This document shows positions 8,428 through 15,862 of a stretch of DNA of 64,000 nucleotides, piece after piece (position 1 is the stretch's first letter; every line of letters starts with the position of its first letter). The notes under the pieces were generated by a model. It was not told the DNA's origin, searched no databases, and was given only the letters and a program-made list of their open reading frames with translations. Both the position numbers and the translations under genes were made by a program. Source of the DNA: Sphingomonas morindae (GTDB taxonomy: Bacteria > Pseudomonadota > Alphaproteobacteria > Sphingomonadales > Sphingomonadaceae); contig NZ_CP084930.1 of NCBI RefSeq assembly GCF_023822065.1, positions 3,116,001-3,180,000 on the forward strand, read 5' to 3'.

Positions 8428-8922
8428 ATGACCGTGCCGCTCCGCATCCGCCCGCTCGCCGCGCAGGACGCGCCCGCGCTGCTCGCGATCACCGCTCCCG
8501 TGGTGCGCGCCGGCGAAACCTATGCGCTGCCGCCCGACATGTCCGAGGCGGCGATGTGCGCCTATTGGCGGGCGGCCGACAAGGAGAGCGTCGTCGCCGA
8601 GGCGGACGGCCGCGTTCTCGGCCTGGCCTATGTGCGGGCCAATCAGCCGGGCGGCGGCGCGCATGTCGCCAATGCCGGCTTCATGGTCGCGGCCGAGGCG
8701 CAGGGGCGGGGGATCGCCCGCGCGCTTGCGGCGCATGTGCTGGATCGTGCCCGCGCGCGCGGCTTCGCGGCGATGCAGTTCAACTTCGTCGTCGCCACCA
8801 ACACGCGCGCGGTGCGGCTGTGGCAGTCGCTCGGCTTTGTCGAGATCGGGCGCGTTCCAGAGGGTTTCCGCCACCCCCGCGAGGGCCTGGTGGATGTGCT
8901 GATCCTCCACCGGCGCTTGTGA
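8428..8922 (+). CDS. GNAT family N-acetyltransferase
   Basis: 164 aa, single GNAT domain: a start pattern IRPLAAQDAPALLAI, the acetyl-CoA binding turn AEAQGRGIARALAAHVL, and the terminal NTRAVRLWQSLGFVEIGRVP. The mid-part GFMVAAEAQGRGIA and the end GLVDVLILHRRL resemble the YhhY/L-amino-acid acetyltransferase-like GNATs, but substrate cannot be assigned. Stands alone; convergent with the EamA gene 7 bp downstream. Confidence 0.85.
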   Translation: MTVPLRIRPLAAQDAPALLAITAPVVRAGETYALPPDMSEAAMCAYWRAADKESVVAEADGRVLGLAYVRANQPGGGAHVANAGFMVAAEAQGRGIARALAAHVLDRARARGFAAMQFNFVVATNTRAVRLWQSLGFVEIGRVPEGFRHPREGLVDVLILHRRL

Positions 8923-8929
8923 CGCGGGC

Positions 8930-9817
8930 TCAGCCGGGCTCGGCGGCCAGCGCCTCGACGCGCCGCGCGCGGGCGAGCAGCACGCCGCCGAGCGCGAGCG
9001 CGAAGCCGAACAGCTGGAGCGGGACCAGCCGCTCGCCGAACAGCAGCCACGCCTCCACCGCCGCGAGCGGCGGGACCAGGAGGAGCAGCGCGCTCACCCG
9101 CGTCGGGCCCTGATGCCGCGTCATCCACACCAGCAGCGACAGCGCCGCCGCCGAGAGGCCGAGCACCGACCAGCCCAGCGCCACCCAAAGCTCCAGCGAA
9201 TTGTCCCAGCGCGCATCCGCCATCCACAGGCTGCCGAGCAGCGCCACGGGCAGGCCGCCGATATTCTGCACCGCGCCGGCCACCCACACCGAATCGCCGG
9301 CAAGCGCGCCGCGCTGGATCATCGTGCCCGCCGCCATCGCCAGCACCGCCGCCACCGCGCCGGTCGCGACGATCGCCGGCACGCTCGCATGATGGCGCCC
9401 GATCAGCGGCGCGAGCACGCAGGTGACGCCGATCAGGCCAATCCCCAGCCCCAGCCAGGCGCGCGGGGCGAGCCGCTCGCCCAGCAGCGCGAAGCTGGCG
9501 ACCGCCACGATCAGCGGCTGCAAGGCGCCGAGCAGCGACATGATTCCCGCCGGCATGCCGCGCGCCACCGCCCACCAGCTCAGGCAGAGATAGAGGCCGT
9601 TGAGCAGCAGTCCGGCGATCAGATGCAGGCCGAGCCGCCGCCCGCGCGGAAAGGCCGATCCGCGCGCCAGCGCGATCAGCCCGAGCAGCAGCGCGGTCAG
9701 CGCCAGCCGGGCGGCCAGCACGGGCTCGGGCGCGGCATGCGGCACCGTCGCGCGCGCGACGATGAAGCCGGTCGACCAGAGCAGCACGAAGAACAGGGGC
9801 GCGGCGGCGGCGAACAT
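8930..9817 (-). CDS. EamA/DMT superfamily permease
   Basis: 295 aa from the ATG at 9817. About ten hydrophobic segments are arranged as two five-helix EamA repeats, beginning PLFFVLLWSTGFIVARATVPH and including LLSLLGALQPLIVAVASF-like and ALLLLVPPLAAVEAWLLFGE segments (each cited in part). Members export metabolites or amino acids; the substrate is not predictable from sequence. Convergent with a GNAT gene and upstream of no obvious partner. Confidence 0.88.
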   Translation of the reverse strand: MFAAAAPLFFVLLWSTGFIVARATVPHAAPEPVLAARLALTALLLGLIALARGSAFPRGRRLGLHLIAGLLLNGLYLCLSWWAVARGMPAGIMSLLGALQPLIVAVASFALLGERLAPRAWLGLGIGLIGVTCVLAPLIGRHHASVPAIVATGAVAAVLAMAAGTMIQRGALAGDSVWVAGAVQNIGGLPVALLGSLWMADARWDNSLELWVALGWSVLGLSAAALSLLVWMTRHQGPTRVSALLLLVPPLAAVEAWLLFGERLVPLQLFGFALALGGVLLARARRVEALAAEPG

Positions 9818-9869
9818 GGCTTCGCTGTGGCAGCGACGGGCGCGGGTGTCGACCCCGCGCCGCGCCGGA

Positions 9870-11177
9870 TCACAAGATGTAGCGGCTGAGATCGGTGTTG
9901 CGGGCGACGCCTGCGAGCTGGCCTTCCACATAGGCCGCGTCGACGGTGAGCGTGGTGCCCTGGCGATCCTCCGCCTCGAAGCTCACCTCCTCGAGCAGCT
10001 TCTCCATCACCGTCTGAAGGCGGCGCGCGCCGATATTCTCGACCGCGCCATTCACCTCGGCGGCGATGCGGGCGATCGCGGCGATGCCATCGGCGGTGAA
10101 GTCGATGGTCACGCCCTCGGTGCCGATGAGCGCTTTATACTGTTCGGCCAGGCTCGCGCGCGTATCGGTGAGGATGGCGACGAAATCCGCCTCGGTCAGC
10201 GCCTTCAGCTCGACCCGGATGGGCAGCCGGCCCTGCAGCTCGGGCAGGAGATCGGAGGGCTTGGCGACATGGAAGGCGCCCGAGGCGATGAACAGGACAT
10301 GGTCGGTCTTCATCGGCCCATATTTGGTGGCGACGGTGGTGCCTTCGATCAGCGGCAGCAGATCGCGCTGCACGCCCTCGCGGCTGACCGAGCCGCCGCG
10401 CACGTCCGACACGGCGATCTTGTCGATCTCGTCGAGGAAGACGATCCCGTTCGCCTCGGCATCGGCGAGCGCGGCGCGGTTGAGATCGTCGCTGTCGAGC
10501 CGCTTGTCGCTCTCCTCCTCGACCAGCTTGGCCCAGGCGGCGGGCACGCCGAGCCGGCGCCGCTTGAGCGGCCGCCCGCCGCCCAGCGCCTTGCCCATCA
10601 TGTCGCCGAGATTGATCATGCCGACCTGGCCGCCCATGCCCGGGATCTCGAAGGGTGCGCTGGGCTGATCCTCCACCTCGATCTCGATCTCCTTGTCGTC
10701 GAGATGGCCGGCGCGGAAACGCTGGGTGAAGGCGGTGCGCGTCGCTTCCGAGGCATCCTTGCCGACCAGCGCGTCGAGCAGCCGCGCGAGCGCCGCCTCC
10801 TCGGCCTTGTCCTTGACCTTGCCGCGCCGCCGCTCGCGCTCCAGCCGGATCGCCTCCTCGACGAGATCGCGCGCGATCTGCTCCACGTCGCGGCCGACAT
10901 AGCCGACCTCGGTGAATTTGGTGGCCTCCACCTTGACGAAGGGCGCGTCGGCGAGCCGGGCGAGGCGGCGGCTGATCTCGGTCTTGCCGCAGCCGGTCGG
11001 GCCGATCATCAGGATATTCTTGGGCGAGACCTCGTCGCGCAGATCGGCGCCCAGCCGCTGGCGGCGCCAGCGGTTGCGCAGCGCGACGGCGACGGCGCGC
11101 TTGGCGTCCGCCTGCCCGATGATATGCGCGTCGAGCGCGCGGACAATGGCCTTGGGAGTGAGGGCGTCGTTCATCAT
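9870..11177 (-). CDS. hslU: ATP-dependent protease ATPase subunit HslU
   Basis: AAA+ unfoldase of the HslVU protease; 435 aa, normal length. Walker [10 protein letters not shown] follows the start segment [23 protein letters not shown] (cited in part: [20 protein letters not shown]). The variable I domain lies in the middle, then Walker [11 protein letters not shown], and the protein ends with LSRYIL, the C-terminal tail that inserts into HslV and activates it. It lies 43 bp downstream of hslV on the same strand, so the two form an operon. Confidence 0.97.
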   Translation of the reverse strand: MMNDALTPKAIVRALDAHIIGQADAKRAVAVALRNRWRRQRLGADLRDEVSPKNILMIGPTGCGKTEISRRLARLADAPFVKVEATKFTEVGYVGRDVEQIARDLVEEAIRLERERRRGKVKDKAEEAALARLLDALVGKDASEATRTAFTQRFRAGHLDDKEIEIEVEDQPSAPFEIPGMGGQVGMINLGDMMGKALGGGRPLKRRRLGVPAAWAKLVEEESDKRLDSDDLNRAALADAEANGIVFLDEIDKIAVSDVRGGSVSREGVQRDLLPLIEGTTVATKYGPMKTDHVLFIASGAFHVAKPSDLLPELQGRLPIRVELKALTEADFVAILTDTRASLAEQYKALIGTEGVTIDFTADGIAAIARIAAEVNGAVENIGARRLQTVMEKLLEEVSFEAEDRQGTTLTVDAAYVEGQLAGVARNTDLSRYIL

Positions 11178-11220
11178 CTACCTTCCGGAGGCCGGCGCCG
11201 CGGGCGCCGGGCCGATCCTG

Positions 11221-11775
11221 TCACTGGGCGGAGTCGAGCGTCTCGAGCGTCAGCCGATCATTGGTGAACACGCAGACTTCGGCGGCGATCGCCATCGCCT
11301 TGCGCGCGATCGTCTCCGCGTCGGGTTCGTAGTCCGCGAGCGCGCGCGCGGCGGCGAGCGCATAATTGCCGCCCGAGCCGATCGCGGCGATCCCGGCCTC
11401 GGGTTCCAGCACATCGCCATTGCCGGTGAGGATCAGCGTCACATCCTTGTCGGCGACGATCATCAGCGCCTCGAGGTTGCGGAGATACTTGTCCGTGCGC
11501 CAATCCTTGGCAAGCTCGACGGCGGCGCGCATCAGCTGGCCGGCGTGCCGCTCCAGCTTGGCCTCCAGCCGTTCGAACAGCGTGAAGGCATCGGCGGTGG
11601 CGCCGGCGAAGCCGCCGATCACCGATCCGTCGCCGAGCCGGCGCACCTTGCGCGCGTTCGGCTTCATCACCGTATTGCCCATGCTGACCTGGCCGTCGCC
11701 CGCGATCACCACCTTGCCCTGGCGGCGGACCGAGAGGATCGTCGTTCCGTGCCAGCCGATCTTGTCCTCGTGCAT
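11221..11775 (-). CDS. hslV: ATP-dependent protease peptidase subunit HslV
   Basis: Proteasome-like threonine peptidase, 184 aa. A short propeptide ends at WHG, and the catalytic Thr follows in GTTILSVRR (Thr11 in this numbering). [22 protein letters not shown], cited here as GDGQVSMG and KVRRL, and the late [14 protein letters not shown] segment are typical. It is upstream of hslU and forms the HslV6/12-HslU6 complex with it. No heat-shock promoter could be recognised with confidence in the 108 bp upstream. Confidence 0.97.
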   Translation of the reverse strand: MHEDKIGWHGTTILSVRRQGKVVIAGDGQVSMGNTVMKPNARKVRRLGDGSVIGGFAGATADAFTLFERLEAKLERHAGQLMRAAVELAKDWRTDKYLRNLEALMIVADKDVTLILTGNGDVLEPEAGIAAIGSGGNYALAAARALADYEPDAETIARKAMAIAAEVCVFTNDRLTLETLDSAQ

Positions 11776-11883
11776 CGCAATCCCGCTCTTGGTTACGGGC
11801 GCGGATATGTGCCGTGCCTACCCCATCCGCAACCGGGCGGCCGGACAAGGGGCGCGTGTCGGCGGGGCGGCCGGGGCGCGGGA

Positions 11884-12558
11884 TCAGTCCGCGCGCCCCT
11901 TGAAGCCCTGCGCCACGACATACCATTCGCTTGATTCCTTGCGGCTGGCGGGCGGCTTGGCGTGCTTCACCGTGGCGAAATCGCGCTTGAGCTGCGCCAC
12001 CAGCCCGTGATCCGCGCCGCCGGCGAGCACCTTGGCGACGAAGGCGCCGCCGGGGCGCAGCACCTCGGCCGCGAACAGCGCGCCGGCCTCCACCAGCGCC
12101 ATGGTGCGCAGATGATCGGTCTGCTGATGGCCGACAGTGTTGGCGGCCATGTCGGACAGGACGAGATCGGCGGGGCCGCCCAGCGCCTCGGCCAGCAGGG
12201 CGGGTGCGCTATCGTCCATGAAGTCGAGCTGGAAGATGGCGACGCCTTCGATCGGGTCGACGGGGAGCAGATCGATCCCCGCCACCACCGCGTCGGGCCG
12301 GCGCTTGCGCACCACCTGCGTCCAGCCGCCGGGCGCAATGCCGAGATCCACCACCCGGCCGACGCCGCGGAGGAAGCCGAAGCGCTCGTCCAGCTCGATC
12401 AGCTTGTAGGCGGCGCGGCTGCGATAGCCCTCGGCCTTGGCGCGGCGCACATAGGGATCGTTGAGCTGGCGCTCCAGCCAGCGCGTCGAGGCGGCCGTGC
12501 GCCCGCGCGCCGTCTTGACCCGCTGCCGGCCGCCCGGCCCGCTGCGCCGCCCGGTCAT
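11884..12558 (-). CDS. rlmE: 23S rRNA (uridine-2'-O) methyltransferase RlmE (FtsJ/RrmJ)
   Basis: SAM-dependent methyltransferase that modifies U2552 of 23S rRNA; 224 aa. Signature segments: [17 protein letters not shown], the SAM site [14 protein letters not shown], the LDFMDD and [11 protein letters not shown] motifs, and the late [10 protein letters not shown] basic N-terminal extension ([19 protein letters not shown]) is typical of sphingomonads. I chose the ATG at 12558, which overlaps the ppx stop by 4 bp; a longer frame exists but would run far into ppx. Confidence 0.95.
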   Translation of the reverse strand: MTGRRSGPGGRQRVKTARGRTAASTRWLERQLNDPYVRRAKAEGYRSRAAYKLIELDERFGFLRGVGRVVDLGIAPGGWTQVVRKRRPDAVVAGIDLLPVDPIEGVAIFQLDFMDDSAPALLAEALGGPADLVLSDMAANTVGHQQTDHLRTMALVEAGALFAAEVLRPGGAFVAKVLAGGADHGLVAQLKRDFATVKHAKPPASRKESSEWYVVAQGFKGRAD

Positions 12559-13622
12559 GCCAGCACCCCGTCGCGCGCCATCAGCGAGCGCAAGATCCCC
12601 TCGCGGATGCCGCGATCCGCCACCCCGAGCCGATCCGCCGGCCAGAGATCGAGGATCGCCTCGAGGATCGCGCATCCCGCGACGACCAGATCGGCGCGTT
12701 CGCCGCCGATGCAGGGAAGGGTGGAGCGTTCGGCGAGCGTCATGTTGGAAAGTCTCGTGCTGATGCCGCGCATCGACGCGGCGGGCACCACCAGCCCGTC
12801 GACCGCGCGGCGATCATAGGCGGGCAGGCCGAGATGGACGCTGGCGAGCGTGGTGACGGTGCCGCTGGTGCCGAGCAGGCGCGGCGGCCGATCGGGCCGG
12901 GGCAGGGTGGCGGCGAAATCGGCGAAGGCGTCGGCGACGCGGCGGTGCATGCGCTCATAGACGGTGCGCTGCGCGCTGGCGCTGGCGAGGCCATGGCCGC
13001 CTTCCGCCTCGGTCAGCGACACCACGCCCCAGGGCGCCGAGAACCAGTCGAGGATATGGGCGCGGCCGTCGCGCGTCTCGACCAGCACCAGCTCGGTCGA
13101 ACCGCCGCCAATGTCGAAGATCAGCGCCGGGCCGTCGCCCTGGGGCAGCAGCGCCTGGCAGCCGAGCACCGCGAGCCGCGCCTCCTCGCCGGCATCGATC
13201 ACGTCCAGCCTGATCCCCGTCTCGTCATGCACGCGCGCCACGAAGGCCGGGCCGTTGGTGGCGCGGCGACACGCCTCGGTCGCGACCGAGCGGACCAGAG
13301 TGACGTTGCGCCGGCGCAGCTTGTCCGCGCACACGCCCAGCGCCGCGATGGCGCGCTCGATCGCCGCATCTGAAAGCCGCCCGGTCGTCGCCAGCCCTTC
13401 GCCCAGCCGCACGATGCGCGAAAAGGCATCGATGATGACAAAGCCCTCGCCGGCCGGGCGCGCGATCAGCAGCCGGCAATTATTGGTGCCGAGATCGAGC
13501 GCGGCATAAGTGGGCCGCGCCTGACCGCGCTCCTCGCCGCGCCGCTTGACCTGCGGCGCCGCTCCCCGCCCGCCGTGGCGCGCACGCCCGGCACGCGGCC
13601 GTGCATCGGCGACATTCGCCAT
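12555..13622 (-). CDS. Ppx/GppA phosphatase family protein
   Basis: 355 aa. Exopolyphosphatase / guanosine pentaphosphatase family of the ASKHA fold, acting on polyphosphate or pppGpp. The phosphate loop [18 protein letters not shown] starts near residue 38 after a basic, Arg/Gly-rich extension. [18 protein letters not shown], the second loop [16 protein letters not shown] and the late [13 protein letters not shown] are present. It is shorter than two-domain Ppx proteins and lacks the C-terminal HD-like half. The first gene before rlmE, with 4-bp coupling. Its ATG follows a strongly structured leader (13624-13736). Confidence 0.92.
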   Translation of the reverse strand: MANVADARPRAGRARHGGRGAAPQVKRRGEERGQARPTYAALDLGTNNCRLLIARPAGEGFVIIDAFSRIVRLGEGLATTGRLSDAAIERAIAALGVCADKLRRRNVTLVRSVATEACRRATNGPAFVARVHDETGIRLDVIDAGEEARLAVLGCQALLPQGDGPALIFDIGGGSTELVLVETRDGRAHILDWFSAPWGVVSLTEAEGGHGLASASAQRTVYERMHRRVADAFADFAATLPRPDRPPRLLGTSGTVTTLASVHLGLPAYDRRAVDGLVVPAASMRGISTRLSNMTLAERSTLPCIGGERADLVVAGCAILEAILDLWPADRLGVADRGIREGILRSLMARDGVLA

Positions 13623-13623
13623 A

Positions 13624-13736
13624 GCCGCACACTTCCATATTCATGTCTCGGCGAAACCATCCCGCCGTTGCTTGTCCCGAAGGTAGAACGGCGGGACGGG
13701 TGGGACAAGCCATGCCCCATGGAAGTCGCACGCGGC
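13624..13736 (-). promoter_or_regulatory. Candidate pseudoknotted riboregulator in the ppx-rlmE leader
   Basis: Five perfect complementary blocks lie in 113 nt. GCCGC (13624-13628) pairs with 13732-13736. ACTTCCAT (13631-13638) pairs with ATGGAAGT (13719-13726). CATG (13642-13645) pairs with 13711-13714. TCCCGCCGTT (13660-13669) pairs with 13687-13696. GCTTGTCCC (13670-13678), which lies in the loop of that hairpin, pairs with GGGACAAGC (13702-13710), giving an H-type pseudoknot. Read on the minus strand, the 8-bp closing helix contains GGAAG, the only Shine-Dalgarno-like sequence before the ppx ATG at 13622. Pairing was done by eye and no known riboswitch class was recognised. Confidence 0.5.
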
Positions 13737-13792
13737 GAGGGGCTTGACCGGTCGAGACGCCCCCTCTAAAGGCCCCGGCACACCAGCGACGT

Positions 13793-13866
13793 TGCCCCGT
13801 CGTCTAAAGGTAAGACTACGGACTCTGACTCCGTCAATCGTGGTTCGAATCCACGCGGGGCATCCA
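13793..13866 (+). tRNA. tRNA-Gln (anticodon CTG)
   Basis: 74 nt including an encoded CCA. The acceptor stem TGCCCCG / CGGGGCA pairs fully, the D arm contains GTCTAAAGGTAAGAC, and the anticodon stem-loop is ACGGA-CTCTGAC-TCCGT with CTG in the loop. The T arm is CGTGG-TTCGAAT-CCACG. It reads CAG. The antisense strand has open frames that are often mis-annotated as small proteins. Confidence 0.97.
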
Positions 13867-13969
13867 GTCGATCGGCGATCACCGCCGAAGCCCGCGACGA
13901 AATGATCCATAGCTGCGGTAAGTGCCTGCTTTGGCTTGCCGATTTGCGTGCGGCGGCTATCGTGCGGGG

Positions 13970-14464
13970 GTGACAACAAAAACGTTCGATCGCCCGCCCA
14001 TCGGCGGGGACGAGAGGAGCCGGCAGGCGGCGGTGGAGCGGAGCGGTCTGCTCCTGCCTGGTGGCGAAGGTCTGCAGGCGCTTGTCGAACAAGCCGCGAA
14101 GGCGTTCGGCACGCCGATGGCGGCCATCTCCGTCATCGATCGCCACCGCCAATGGTTCAAGGCGCGCGTCGGGCTGGCCGTGTCCGAGACCAGCCGCGAC
14201 GTGTCCTTCTGCGCCCATGCCATCCACCAGCCGGGCGAGGCGCTGGTCGTGCCCGATGCGAGCGAGGACCGCCGCTTCGCCGGCAATCCGCTGGTGACCG
14301 GCGCGCCCTTCATCCGCTTCTATGCCGGCATGCCGCTGGTCGACCAGTCCGGCTATGCGCTGGGCGCGCTGTGCGTGCTCGACGCGGCGCCGCGCCCGCA
14401 GGGGATCAACATGTTCGACCTGCTCGAGCTGGCCCGGCGCGCGGAACGGCTGATCGGCGGCTGA
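13970..14464 (+). CDS. Stand-alone GAF domain protein
   Basis: About 164 aa from a GTG at 13970; an upstream GTG at 13922 is also in frame, so the start is uncertain. It consists almost wholly of one GAF domain: AAISVIDRHRQWFKARVGL, FCAHAIHQPGEALVVPDASED, and FYAGMPLVDQSGYALGALCVLD (each cited in part). Such proteins bind small ligands or tetrapyrroles, or act as sensory modules; there is no output domain and no kinase nearby. Divergent from ppx with tRNA-Gln between. Confidence 0.8.
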   Translation: MTTKTFDRPPIGGDERSRQAAVERSGLLLPGGEGLQALVEQAAKAFGTPMAAISVIDRHRQWFKARVGLAVSETSRDVSFCAHAIHQPGEALVVPDASEDRRFAGNPLVTGAPFIRFYAGMPLVDQSGYALGALCVLDAAPRPQGINMFDLLELARRAERLIGG

Positions 14465-14592
14465 TCGCGGCAGCCCCTCTGTCCCGTGCTATGCGCGTGA
14501 CAACGATTGAAAACGGCGGCTGGTTTCAGATCGGGACAAAAGCGGCCTAACTGTTCAACCGTCTTTCATGACGCGGCTTTAGGACCGGCGTC

Positions 14593-14733
14593 ATGTTTAC
14601 CAAGCCGCTCGAGCAATGGACCGCCGAAGAGCTGGAGATGGCGCTCGACCAGGCCCTGCGCGAGGAGGCGCATGACCTGATCTGGGCGATCGTCGACGAG
14701 CTGGAGCGGCGCGACGGCGAGATGCGGGTCTGA
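14593..14733 (+). CDS. Small acidic helical protein, 46 aa
   Basis: Short reading frame beginning ATG TTT ACC and ending TGA. The protein starts MFTKPLEQWTAEELEMAL and ends DELERRDGEMRV: rich in Glu, Leu and Ala with an amphipathic helical pattern, no signal peptide and no membrane segment. Codon third positions are strongly G/C like the neighbours, which supports coding. I do not recognise the family. It lies 128 bp after the GAF gene, so it may have its own promoter. Confidence 0.55.
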   Translation: MFTKPLEQWTAEELEMALDQALREEAHDLIWAIVDELERRDGEMRV

Positions 14734-14741
14734 AACCGGGG

Positions 14742-15077
14742 TCAGCGCCGGTCGGGCGTCGCGCTGGGCAGCAGGGCGTCGCGGCGCGCCACGGCGGCGC
14801 CGGCGCCACCCAGCAGGAAGGGCGAGTCCTCCGCCTCGGGCGGCGGCGCATCCTCTTCATGCACGAGATCGAACTGGTCGGCCACGGCGGCGGCGATGCG
14901 GTGCGCGATGCGGTTGCTCTCGGCGTCGCCATAGAAGAGCGACACCCGCCAGGCGCCGTTCAGCTCCCAGATCGGGCCGAGGATCGCGAGCCAATCCTGC
15001 CGGGGGCGGCCGGTCGCCGCCTCGGCGGCACGCGCGATCCGCTCGCGCAGCTGCCGCGCCGTTTCTGCCTTACGCAT
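14742..15077 (-). CDS. Hypothetical protein, 111 aa
   Basis: I chose the ATG at 15077 because of a good ribosome site (TTAGGAG) 8 bases upstream; a longer frame starts at 15176. The protein begins MRKAETARQLRERIARAA and has a central segment WLAILGPIWELNGAWRVSLFYGDAES, cited here as GPIWELNGAWRVSLF, then an acidic/Pro stretch EEDAPPPEAED. It is predicted soluble. No family recognised. Convergent with the 46-aa gene, 8 bp apart. Confidence 0.7.
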   Translation of the reverse strand: MRKAETARQLRERIARAAEAATGRPRQDWLAILGPIWELNGAWRVSLFYGDAESNRIAHRIAAAVADQFDLVHEEDAPPPEAEDSPFLLGGAGAAVARRDALLPSATPDRR

Positions 15078-15207
15078 ACACACTCCTAAGCCGGGCGCGG
15101 TGGACCGCGCCTCTCGCGGCCATCTAGGCGCGTTCTGCGACAGATGCGAGGCAGGGACGGGAGAGTGCGCGCTCAAAATGCCCGCGCATGCGCCAAACCG
15201 AGCGGGA

Positions 15208-15540
15208 TCAGCCGTCGATCAGCGTGGCGAGCAGCTTTTGCGGCAGCGGCGTGACGAAGCGGCAGCCGATTTCCTGTCCGAACTGCCAGATCACCTCGGC
15301 CGGCCGGCGGCGGATGGCGTCGCCCACGCGCACCTTCACGCGCGCACCGCGCGGCAGCGACAGCGCGCAGCGCGCGCAGAAGCCGGTGCGCGAAAGATTG
15401 GCGATTTCGGCGGCGAGCGCGATGCCGTCATGCGTCTCGACCACGGCGGCGATGCTGGTGGCATGGCGCTGCGCGGCCCGCCGGTCTTCCGGGGCCTGGC
15501 TGATCGGGAGGGTCTCCGAGCCGAACATTTCGATACGCAT
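15208..15540 (-). CDS. PilZ domain protein
   Basis: 110 aa from the ATG at 15540. It consists of a single PilZ domain. The c-di-GMP binding RxxxR motif appears as RRAAQR at about residue 20. The second half DxSxxG motif appears as the degenerate NLSRTGF. Small PilZ proteins are effectors of c-di-GMP, and the next operon on the other side of parC encodes a GGDEF-EAL enzyme. Binding should be tested, because the Asp of the DxSxxG motif is Asn here. Confidence 0.85.
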   Translation of the reverse strand: MRIEMFGSETLPISQAPEDRRAAQRHATSIAAVVETHDGIALAAEIANLSRTGFCARCALSLPRGARVKVRVGDAIRRRPAEVIWQFGQEIGCRFVTPLPQKLLATLIDG

Positions 15541-15862
15541 GAGTGCGCTATTACAACCAATGGGTATCGATTTGATTAACCCTGCGCCGCGGCTTTCGCG
15601 TAGCGCTTGGGCGGCTCCGCCGGGGCCGAAGCCGCGCCGGCGGAGCCGCGGGGCGGGGCATCGCGGGGAGAGCGGATGCCCCTCCTCATGCGCCGGAGAG
15701 GGGGGGAACCGGCGCATGAAGCCTTGAAGATCGCGCGGCCCCTCGGGGCCACCGCGACTAAATAGGCCTATGGTCCTGCTTTGCAACCTAATCGCTTCGA
15801 TCGCGCTGATCGGCTCGGGCGATCACGCGGCGCGCTTGGCGTGGGGGCCGCGCGGCTGCTAG
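15541..15862. other. Divergent intergenic region between PilZ gene and parC, with hairpins
   Basis: 322 bp without a supportable gene. It holds promoters for both directions by position, but no clear -35/-10 pair was identified. Three hairpins lie in its middle and are listed separately at 15611-15750. parC has no clear Shine-Dalgarno sequence before its ATG. Confidence 0.6.
15611..15750. repeat. Array of three perfect inverted repeats
   Basis: GCGGCTCCGCCGG / CCGGCGGAGCCGC is a 13-bp stem with a 13-nt loop (15611-15649). TCATGCGCCGG / CCGGCGCATGA is an 11-bp stem with the purine loop AGAGGGGGGGAA (15686-15719). GGCCCC / GGGGCC is a 6-bp stem with a 2-nt loop (15737-15750). All stems are perfect. 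The run may be a structured RNA or a leader of parC; no T-tract follows any of the stems. Confidence 0.6.

Noticed and set aside
13661-13709. LexA-type operator (GAAC/GTTC repeats) in front of ppx
   Set aside because: The half-sites GTTC-N7-GTTC are not present; the complementarity is better explained as RNA pairing.
13641-13979. Minus-strand frame across tRNA-Gln with WIRTTIDGVRVRSLTFR-like sequence
   Set aside because: A known type of false protein made by translating the antisense of a tRNA gene.
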